Translations under genes and position numbers: made by a program
Source of the DNA: Nitrososphaerota archaeon
GTDB lineage: Archaea > Thermoproteota > Nitrososphaeria > Nitrososphaerales > Nitrosopumilaceae
DNA length: 11,623 bases
Direction: 5' to 3'
NCBI GenBank assembly: GCA_022564385.1
Contig: JADFLN010000042.1
Location: 1 to 11,623 of the forward strand
The notes under the pieces: model-generated
The model's database searches: none
The model's input: the letters and a program-made list of their open reading frames with translations, nothing else
Told to the model about the DNA's origin: nothing
Part shown: positions 6,316-11,623 of the stretch, one piece after another
Layout: each line of letters opens with the position of its first letter
Numbering within the stretch: the stretch's first letter is position 1

Positions 6316-6840
6316 TTGCTTAAAGACTTACTAACGCCAGAAACTGCAAATGTTTTTGTAGGAAAGTTAGGAGACATTTTAGAAAAAGCAATCGGTAAAC
6401 CATTGGGCTACGCCATCAACTGGGGTAGAATTTGGTCACTCTGGCCTGTCCACATTGAAACAGCTTGTTGCAGTGTTGAATTTGGTGCAGCATCAAGTCC
6501 TAGATATGATATTGAAAGATTTGGTATCATTGAAGCATTTGGATCACTTAGACAATGTGATCTGGTTGTTGTTCAAGGAACTATTACAAGAAAAATGGCA
6601 CCACGTCTCAGATTAGTTTATGATCAAATGCCAGAACCAAAGTATGTAATTGCTATGGGAGCTTGTGCAATTACTGGAGGATTGTATTTTGATTCATACA
6701 ATGTACTTCCAGGAATTGACGGAATACTTCCAGTTGATGTCTATGTTCCAGGTTGTCCACCTAGACCTGAAACTCTCATCCAAGGATGTCTTTTACTGCA
6801 AGAGAAAATCAAGAGAATGAAGGCTAGGACGATTGTATAA
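6316..6840 (+). CDS. nuoB: NADH-quinone oxidoreductase-like subunit B (NuoB/PSST), N2 cluster protein
   Basis: This peripheral subunit carries the terminal [4Fe-4S] cluster N2, which donates electrons to quinone at the interface with NuoD. In the 174-aa protein the four cluster ligands are visible: the tandem C51-C52 in ETACCSVEFGA, C117 in MGACAITGG, and C147 in VPGCPPRPE. The family stretch SPRYDIERFG (61-70) is also present. The start is TTG at 6316; no ATG lies near the expected N terminus and AGGGGA sits just upstream. The stop overlaps the nuoC ATG (TAATG), indicating translational coupling. The sequence is standard for complex I B subunits, with nothing missing. Confidence 0.96.
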   Translation: MLKDLLTPETANVFVGKLGDILEKAIGKPLGYAINWGRIWSLWPVHIETACCSVEFGAASSPRYDIERFGIIEAFGSLRQCDLVVVQGTITRKMAPRLRLVYDQMPEPKYVIAMGACAITGGLYFDSYNVLPGIDGILPVDVYVPGCPPRPETLIQGCLLLQEKIKRMKARTIV

Positions 6841-7418
6841 TGAGTTCTGATTCTAATAAACCTGTAGAGGAAAAACCTGAAACAAAACCTGTAGTAAAAA
6901 AACCAGAAGAAAAATCAGTAGAATTACCCAAGTTTGAGAAAGATATTTCTGATAAAATTGTTGAAAAGTTTGGCGATAAAGTCGAAGTTGCATTTGTAAA
7001 AAAAGACAGAGTTGGAATTAATGTTAGTCGAGAAAATGTACATGATGTTGCAGAATTCATTCGTGATGGATTAAACTATGATCACGTAGAATCTGTTTCA
7101 GGAGTAGATTATCCACAAGATAACGAAATTGCAGTTGTTTATCACATCGGTTCTTACTCTGATCCTACGTTAGCAAGACAGCTTCTTGTTTTATCTACTA
7201 GAGCCCAACGAGAAGAAAATCCAATTCCTGGGAATGATGCAACAAGACTTCCAACTCTTAGAGATATATTCTACAGCGTAGAATTCCATGAAAGAGAAAT
7301 TTTTGAGATGTTTGGTGTTTACTTTGAAGGTCATCCTGATAATAGACGATTACTTTTGCCAGAAGATTGGGCAGACATACCTCCACTTAGAAAGGACTTT
7401 GCAATAAAGGGACGATAA
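6840..7418 (+). CDS. nuoC: NADH-quinone oxidoreductase-like subunit C (NuoC, 30-kDa)
   Basis: This soluble subunit of the connecting arm packs against NuoD and NuoB and binds no cofactor. The family signature is clear in the 192-aa protein: HEREIFEMFGVYFEGHPDNRR at about 150-170 followed by DW (176-177) and PPLRKDF (181-187). E156 stands in the place of the usual Asp in EREvyDmFG. Before the folded domain (from about residue 36) comes a low-complexity head rich in Lys, Glu, Pro and Val, predicted to be disordered. NuoC is separate from NuoD here, not fused as in E. coli NuoCD. The start overlaps the nuoB stop, and only 2 bp separate it from nuoD. Confidence 0.94.
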   Translation: MSSDSNKPVEEKPETKPVVKKPEEKSVELPKFEKDISDKIVEKFGDKVEVAFVKKDRVGINVSRENVHDVAEFIRDGLNYDHVESVSGVDYPQDNEIAVVYHIGSYSDPTLARQLLVLSTRAQREENPIPGNDATRLPTLRDIFYSVEFHEREIFEMFGVYFEGHPDNRRLLLPEDWADIPPLRKDFAIKGR

Positions 7419-7420
7419 AA

Positions 7421-8620
7421 ATGACTACAGAATTACCAGCAGATATCCAATCATCATCATCAGAAATACAGACAGATAAACCATCATCAAATTGGCTGCC
7501 TCCAGGCTTGGCACTCCAAAAAGTTGATGAAAGAATCATGACTCTTAATGTTGGACCACAACATCCAGGGTCTGGTCACATGAGACTTATTGTACAAATT
7601 GATGGTGACTATATTGTTGCATGTGATCCTGATCCTGGATATGTTCACCGTGGAGAAGAAAAAATGGCAGAATATAGAAACTATATCACAAACATTCCTC
7701 ACTTAGAAAGACCAGTAATTCATGATTCTTGTAATATGCTTTATCCATATGTCTTAGGAGTTGAAGAACTTCTTGGTATTGAAGTTCCTGAACGTGCAAA
7801 ATATGTTAGAGTTATTGCAGCTGAGCTGAATCGATGTATTTACATAATGTATTGGCTTGCAATTTATGGAATCTTCTTAGGACATTCTACAATGTTCATG
7901 TGGCCAACAGGTGATCGTGAATTATTAATTGATCTTATGGAAAAAATGACTGGTGCTAGAGTCACACACTCACATTTTATTCCTGGTGGAGTTAGAAATG
8001 ACTTACCAGCAAACTTTGAAGAAGTTTGTTTACGTCAAGTAAACTATTTTGAAAAACGTATCAAAGAATATGCTGCAGTCTTTTATGATAACCCAATTCT
8101 TATTTCAAGAACTCAAAATACTGGTGTACTATCACGTCAAGATGCAATTAGACTTGGAGTAACTGGCTCTGTACTTCGTGCTAGTGGTATTGATTTTGAT
8201 GTAAGAAAAAAAGAGCCTTATGATGTCTATGATGAGTTAGATATCCAATCCATTGTAATGACAGAAGGAGATGCTTATGCAAGATCTAAAATCCCATGGC
8301 TTGACATGATGGATAGCTGTAACATAATTAGACAAGCATTACAAAAAATGCCTAAATCTGGTTCTGTTAGAGTTAAACTAAAACCAAATCCAAAAGGGAA
8401 AGGACTTGATACCGTTTACAAACGTGTAGAATCTGGCAGAGGCTCTTTAGGTTGCTATATTGTTTCTGATGGTAAACCTGAACCATACAGATTAAAGTTG
8501 AGTGTTCCTTCCTTTAGGAACTTGATTGCATTACCATATCTTCTCAAAGGTGAAAAACTCGGTAACATGCCATCAGTTTATTGGAGTCTTAATTATTGGC
8601 CAGTGGAGGCAGATAGGTAA
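7421..8620 (+). CDS. nuoD: NADH-quinone oxidoreductase-like subunit D (NuoD, 49-kDa), quinone-site subunit
   Basis: NuoD forms most of the quinone-reduction pocket together with NuoB and is related to the large subunit of [NiFe] hydrogenases. The 399-aa protein has the start box NVGPQHPGSGHMRL (43-56), the stretch PDPGYVHRGEEKMAEYRNY (70-88), a SRTQNTGVLS segment (229-238) matching the family region RT.G.G.is, and a DR C-terminal end. The paired CxxC motifs that hold nickel in hydrogenases are absent, so this is a complex I type subunit. Two residues tied to quinone chemistry in bacterial and mitochondrial enzymes are not in place. The loop HPxxHGxxRL is one residue shorter and lacks the usual second His register, and the DY of R-x-DY is replaced by V99-I100. 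A polar Ser-rich head of about 25 residues precedes the domain. The ATG lies 2 bp after the nuoC stop, with AAAGGGA upstream. Confidence 0.96.
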   Translation: MTTELPADIQSSSSEIQTDKPSSNWLPPGLALQKVDERIMTLNVGPQHPGSGHMRLIVQIDGDYIVACDPDPGYVHRGEEKMAEYRNYITNIPHLERPVIHDSCNMLYPYVLGVEELLGIEVPERAKYVRVIAAELNRCIYIMYWLAIYGIFLGHSTMFMWPTGDRELLIDLMEKMTGARVTHSHFIPGGVRNDLPANFEEVCLRQVNYFEKRIKEYAAVFYDNPILISRTQNTGVLSRQDAIRLGVTGSVLRASGIDFDVRKKEPYDVYDELDIQSIVMTEGDAYARSKIPWLDMMDSCNIIRQALQKMPKSGSVRVKLKPNPKGKGLDTVYKRVESGRGSLGCYIVSDGKPEPYRLKLSVPSFRNLIALPYLLKGEKLGNMPSVYWSLNYWPVEADR

Positions 8621-9934
8621 ATGTCAGTTATTGCGCCAAAGTTCAAACTAAGTGGATTCATCCAATCATTACTTGATAATATTTTCTGGATCTTGTTGCT
8701 ATTTGTTTTAATTGGCCTTCCAGCAGTTTTTATAATTTTAATTGTCATGCCAATGCCTGTACTTGATGGGGAATTACTTACACCATTCCTTGCACTTTCA
8801 TATTTAGCAAACCCCACGCGTATTCTTCCAGTAATTCATGCATTCATGACAACTGATATCTTTAGAGTAATGGCATTTCCAGGATTTGGTTTTGCAGCAT
8901 TACTAGCAGCTTCAGTAATTTTTGCTGAAAGAAAGATGATGGCAAAACTACAACTAAGAGTTGGTCCTTTTTACTGTGGAAAATTCGAGGGTATTTTACA
9001 ATTAATGGGTGATGGGCTAAAATTAATTTCTAAAGAAATTATAATTCCTGCCAAAGCAGACAAACCAATTTTCTGGGCAGCACCAGTACTCTTTGTTGCA
9101 ACTGCAGCTGCATTTGTTGCATTAATTCCTGTAGCTCCAGGCTGGGTAGTTGCAGATATAGATTTGGGATTACTTGCAGTATTTGCAGTAATTGGATTTT
9201 TCCCAATCATTACAATTCTTTCTGCATGGTCTGCAAATAGCAAGTATCCGTTCATTGGAGGAATCAGAGCTTTGTTCCAAATGGTTTCATTTGAAATTCC
9301 ATTAATCTTATCTTTGTTGGGAGTTGTTATGGTAACTGGAACTCTAAACTTATCTGAAATTACAGCAAGTCAATCCAATTTCCCATGGATTATATTTTTG
9401 CCAATTGGTGCTATTGTATTCTTTATTACAATGCTTGCAGAACTAGAGAGAATTCCATTTGACTTACCGGAAGCAGAGAGTGAAATTGTAGCTGGTTGGT
9501 TGACAGAACTCTCTGGAATGCTGTATGGACTAGTTCAATTGGGATCCTATCTGAAACTTTATGCATTTGCAGCCTTGTTTGTTGTTTTATTCCTTGGTGG
9601 TTGGAATGGTCCTATGATTATACCTGCAATCCCAGAGCAAATTCTTACTGAAGGAATTGAAATGGGTCCTATAACTCTCACTGTTGATGGATTGCAATCA
9701 TTATTTGGTAATACAATTACACAAGAAATGCTTAATGGAACATTCTGGTTTGTTCTCAAAACAGCTGGAGTAATCTTCTTTATAATATTACCAAGAGGCG
9801 TATTCCCCAGAGTCAGAGTTGATATATTATTAAACCTTGGTTGGACCAAACTCATTGGACTTTGTTTCATTAACATCTTTATTGCACTTGGTTTACTTTA
9901 TGCTGGAGTGTTGGGACCGGGAGGATTACAATAA
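8621..9934 (+). CDS. nuoH: NADH-quinone oxidoreductase-like subunit H (NuoH/ND1) with extra N-terminal segment
   Basis: NuoH is the membrane subunit that forms the quinone entry channel and passes conformational change to the proton pumps. Core motifs in the 437-aa protein are AERKMMAKLQLRVGP (102-116), QLMGDGLKLISKE (127-139), FQMVSFEIP (219-227) and ERIPFDLPEAESEIVAGW (276-293), with E296 in the following TELSG. C-terminal RGVFPRVRVD precedes the last helix. It is about 100 residues longer than typical NuoH (roughly 320-345 aa) at two places. One is an N-terminal extension of about 85 residues with an added membrane helix (about 21-43). The other is a hydrophilic insert of about 40 residues (331-372) between GGWNGP and FWFVLKT. 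GGAGG at 8605-8609 lies before the ATG, which directly abuts the nuoD stop. Confidence 0.94.
   Translation: MSVIAPKFKLSGFIQSLLDNIFWILLLFVLIGLPAVFIILIVMPMPVLDGELLTPFLALSYLANPTRILPVIHAFMTTDIFRVMAFPGFGFAALLAASVIFAERKMMAKLQLRVGPFYCGKFEGILQLMGDGLKLISKEIIIPAKADKPIFWAAPVLFVATAAAFVALIPVAPGWVVADIDLGLLAVFAVIGFFPIITILSAWSANSKYPFIGGIRALFQMVSFEIPLILSLLGVVMVTGTLNLSEITASQSNFPWIIFLPIGAIVFFITMLAELERIPFDLPEAESEIVAGWLTELSGMLYGLVQLGSYLKLYAFAALFVVLFLGGWNGPMIIPAIPEQILTEGIEMGPITLTVDGLQSLFGNTITQEMLNGTFWFVLKTAGVIFFIILPRGVFPRVRVDILLNLGWTKLIGLCFINIFIALGLLYAGVLGPGGLQ
9919..9924 (+). promoter_or_regulatory. Shine-Dalgarno sequence for nuoI
   Basis: GGGAGG lies 9 nt before the nuoI ATG, inside the last codons of nuoH. 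It is the strongest ribosome binding site in the window and supports reinitiation at the TAATG junction. It contrasts with the first genes of the transcription units (pccB, nuoA and the peroxiredoxin), which lack one. Confidence 0.6.
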
Positions 9935-10431
9935 TGGGAACTGCCACAGGTATTATCCGCGCACTAAACTCTGGAATTAAGCATCTTGCAATAAAGCGAT
10001 TTACACTTCGTTACCCTGAAGAAAAGCTAAAGTTTGTAGGAGATGGATATCAATTTGATCCTTCAACTGGTGTTGGGATCGCTGGACTAAAGGGCCGTCA
10101 TATGTTATTCCATGATAAATGTACTGGTTGCCAATTATGTTCTATTGCATGTGAAGGAGTTGCTGAAGCAATTGCAATGGTAAAAGTTCCAGAAGAACAT
10201 AAACACAACAAGAAAGCAATCATGCCTCAAATTGATTATGGTAAATGTGTTTTCTGTGGTCTTTGTGTTGATGCATGTCCATTTTATGCACTTTACATGA
10301 CTAATGACTATGAACTTTCTACATTTTCTAAAGAAGGTTTAATCTACACTCCTGCTCAACTTCAGGTAAAACCATATGTTGCACAAGATAGTGAAATAAT
10401 AATTACTGATAGAGGTGCATCACATGGCTGA
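9934..10431 (+). CDS. nuoI: NADH-quinone oxidoreductase-like subunit I (NuoI/TYKY), 2[4Fe-4S] ferredoxin-like
   Basis: NuoI carries clusters N6a and N6b, which pass electrons towards N2 in NuoB. The 165-aa protein has both cysteine groups: C63-x2-C66-x2-C69-x3-C73 and C105-x2-C108-x2-C111-x3-C115-P116. The first group ends in Cys-Glu, not the usual Cys-Pro, while the second is canonical (CVFCGLCVDACP). The N-terminal amphipathic part (about 10-30) should lie on the membrane surface against NuoH, and RYPEEKL at 26-32 matches the family. The ATG overlaps the nuoH stop and has a strong GGGAGG site. With no NuoE, F or G encoded here, NuoI is the likely electron entry point for an external carrier such as ferredoxin; that is inference. 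Confidence 0.96.
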   Translation: MGTATGIIRALNSGIKHLAIKRFTLRYPEEKLKFVGDGYQFDPSTGVGIAGLKGRHMLFHDKCTGCQLCSIACEGVAEAIAMVKVPEEHKHNKKAIMPQIDYGKCVFCGLCVDACPFYALYMTNDYELSTFSKEGLIYTPAQLQVKPYVAQDSEIIITDRGASHG

Positions 10432-10936
10432 TATTGCGTTTCTTGCATTAGCTGTAATTACAATTGGTTCTGCAATTGCTGCACTTGAAATGAGATCATT
10501 AATTTATGGCTCAATCGCTTTGATGGGATCTCTTGGTGGCATTGCCGGGTTCTTTTTATTATTAGATGCACCATTTGTTGCATTATTCCAACTAGCAGTT
10601 TACGTTGGTTCTATTGCTGTTTTAATTTTATTCACTGTCATGTTGGTAAAAAGAGAACTCATCTTCAAAAAAATTGAAGACAAGAGAAGAAAGTTTGCAG
10701 GAATTGGATTAATGCTTATACTAATGGCATCATTAGGTGCTATATTCATAGACTCTGGAATTAAAACAATAACTACTGATGAACCACCAGTTGATTTTAG
10801 AGATATTGGTATAGACTTTGTAACATATTATTGGCCAGCATTGATTTTGATGGGCTTAATTTTAGCTGGCACTGTAACTGGTGCATTAGTTTTAGCTAGA
10901 CGAGTGGATGAAGAAGATGAGCAACGAACTAATTGA
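10424..10936 (+). CDS. nuoJ: NADH-quinone oxidoreductase-like subunit J (NuoJ/ND6)
   Basis: NuoJ is a membrane subunit whose third helix changes conformation during coupling. From the ATG at 10424 the 170-aa protein has five membrane segments (about 3-21, 27-47, 52-75, 91-110 and 138-158). TM3 holds the conserved QLAVYVGSIAVLILFTVML (56-74), matching the YVGAI motif and its pi-bulge region. A charged tail (RRVDEEDEQRTN) ends the protein. I prefer ATG 10424 over the in-frame GTG at 10415: GAGGTG at 10412-10417 is itself a good Shine-Dalgarno sequence, six bases before that ATG. The gene overlaps the nuoI stop by 8 bp and the nuoK start by 20 bp. Confidence 0.93.
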   Translation: MADIAFLALAVITIGSAIAALEMRSLIYGSIALMGSLGGIAGFFLLLDAPFVALFQLAVYVGSIAVLILFTVMLVKRELIFKKIEDKRRKFAGIGLMLILMASLGAIFIDSGIKTITTDEPPVDFRDIGIDFVTYYWPALILMGLILAGTVTGALVLARRVDEEDEQRTN

Positions 10937-11222
10937 TTTTACACTTGTATCTGTTGCTCTATTGGGCATAGGAATTTACGGTCTTGCAGTAAAGCGTAAT
11001 TTTATTCGAATGCTCTTTGCAATTGAAATTATAATCAATGCTGCAAATCTTAATCTTGTCGCATTTGGAAGATTCTTACCTCATAGTGGTGGTCAAACTT
11101 TGGCTTTATTCTCAATTGCAATTGCAGCTGCAGAAGTAGCAATTGGACTTTCATTAATTATTGTTGCTTATCGTATGTATCAAAATATAGATATTGAAGA
11201 CTTTAGGAGCCTGAAAGGCTAA
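10917..11222 (+). CDS. nuoK: NADH-quinone oxidoreductase-like subunit K (NuoK/ND4L)
   Basis: NuoK is a small three-helix membrane subunit contributing to proton transfer. From the ATG at 10917 it has 101 aa, the usual family length. Both key membrane glutamates are present: E37 in FAIEIIINAANLN and E73 in AAEVAIGLSL, equivalent to E. coli Glu36 and Glu72. The membrane segments lie at about 6-24, 30-50 and 62-85. An in-frame ATG at 10908 would add three residues (MKK); I chose 10917 on length, but the evidence between the two is weak. The gene overlaps the end of nuoJ by 20 bp and its stop overlaps the next start (TAATG). Confidence 0.93.
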   Translation: MSNELIDFTLVSVALLGIGIYGLAVKRNFIRMLFAIEIIINAANLNLVAFGRFLPHSGGQTLALFSIAIAAAEVAIGLSLIIVAYRMYQNIDIEDFRSLKG

Positions 11223-11623
11223 TGGAATATGCATTATTACAGGCAATTTTCTTGCCACTGTTATTATCTCCAGTAGTTTACATTATTGGAAGAAAAGCAG
11301 GTCCCACACCAGCAATGTGGGTTACATTTGCAGTTCTGCTTTATGCAACAATTCTAATAATTAATGCTGCACTTTCAGGAACTGTAGAAGAACATTATCC
11401 ATGGACAACCCAGTTTGGTGAGTTTGGTTTCTTGTTAGATGGTTTATCATCACCATTTGCAATAATGATTTATGTTTTATCTACAATCTTAGTACTCTAC
11501 TCAAAACCATACATGATTCACATATTCCACCATCAATATGAAGAAGAACGTAACATTAACACATCTGGAAGTGGACAAACTTCAATAGTTGAATCATCTG
11601 ATCTCTCAAATTATGTAAATGCT
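11222..11623 (+). CDS. Antiporter-like complex I subunit, NuoL/NuoM type (partial, 3' end outside window)
   Basis: An open frame begins at the ATG overlapping the nuoK stop and runs off the right edge, giving the first 134 residues. Three membrane segments are visible (about 5-22, 31-52 and 76-95). The motif FGFLLDGLSSPF (68-79) and LYSKPYM (92-98) identify a Mrp-antiporter-like proton-pumping subunit. The YS..YM ending resembles NuoL, but archaeal operons often place M here, and the conserved lysine and glutamate helices that would decide it lie beyond the window. After helix 3 comes a hydrophilic, Ser/Asn/Glu-rich stretch (about 103-134). At this point family members normally go straight to a short RFF-type loop, so an inserted loop is likely. 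AGGAG lies 12 nt upstream of the ATG. Confidence 0.88.
   Translation, partial: MEYALLQAIFLPLLLSPVVYIIGRKAGPTPAMWVTFAVLLYATILIINAALSGTVEEHYPWTTQFGEFGFLLDGLSSPFAIMIYVLSTILVLYSKPYMIHIFHHQYEEERNINTSGSGQTSIVESSDLSNYVNA

Noticed and set aside
6152..6334. 60-aa open frame spanning the end of nuoA and the nuoA-nuoB gap
   Set aside because: It is a +1 shadow of nuoA, and both nuoA and nuoB are intact in their own frames, so no frameshift or extra gene is needed.
8971..9255. Minus-strand open frames inside nuoH (also 9559-9876)
   Set aside because: They sit opposite hydrophobic helices whose codon bias keeps the opposite strand free of stops; there are no signals for expression.
1..11623. Search for a mobile element, CRISPR array, tRNA, toxin-antitoxin or defence genes
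   Set aside because: No transposase-like protein, terminal inverted repeats, regularly spaced repeats, cloverleaf sequence or defence motif was seen. Base composition is even and all genes fit core metabolism.

Overview
The window is AT-rich, densely packed archaeal DNA, most like an ammonia-oxidising thaumarchaeon (Nitrososphaerota) of the marine Nitrosopumilus kind. Three things support this: an archaeal clamp-loader large subunit, an archaeal three-gene biotin-dependent acyl-CoA carboxylase of the 3-hydroxypropionate/4-hydroxybutyrate (HP/HB) carbon-fixation cycle, and a complex I operon in the order A-B-C-D-H-I-J-K-(L/M) with no NADH-oxidising E/F/G genes. From memory this matches the arrangement in Nitrosopumilus maritimus SCM1, where Nmar_0272-0274 are the carboxylase and the next genes are complex I. 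I could not run a comparison here.

Layout. Positions 1-1643 (+) hold the 3' end of an unrecognised gene, the replication factor C large subunit, and a small cysteine-rich putative zinc protein, all overlapping or abutting. After a 105-bp gap with a probable promoter, 1749-5309 (+) encodes the carboxylase: carboxyltransferase, biotin carboxylase and biotin carboxyl carrier protein, 6 bp apart. A PrxQ/BCP-type peroxiredoxin (5323-5787, -) converges on it across a 13-bp T-rich gap. The peroxiredoxin and nuoA are transcribed divergently from a 113-bp region with a candidate promoter in each direction. From 5901 to the right edge (+) runs the complex I operon nuoABCDHIJK plus the start of an antiporter-like L/M subunit. 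Most of its junctions overlap or are a few bases wide; the exception is a 40-bp AT-rich gap between nuoA and nuoB.

How the genes work together. The carboxylase is expected to carry out both bicarbonate-fixing steps of the HP/HB cycle (acetyl-CoA to malonyl-CoA and propionyl-CoA to methylmalonyl-CoA). Complex I would move electrons between an unidentified low-potential donor or acceptor and the quinone pool, possibly in reverse to make reductant for carbon fixation. The peroxiredoxin would remove peroxide near these redox genes. Replication factor C is an ordinary replication gene.

This is mainly a core-metabolism region. I see no mobile element, CRISPR array, tRNA, rRNA or defence system. 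The points worth a second look are residue-level departures from textbook complex I (NuoA, NuoD, NuoI), extra segments in NuoH and the L/M subunit, the unrecognised cysteine-rich protein, and the leaderless-looking promoters.
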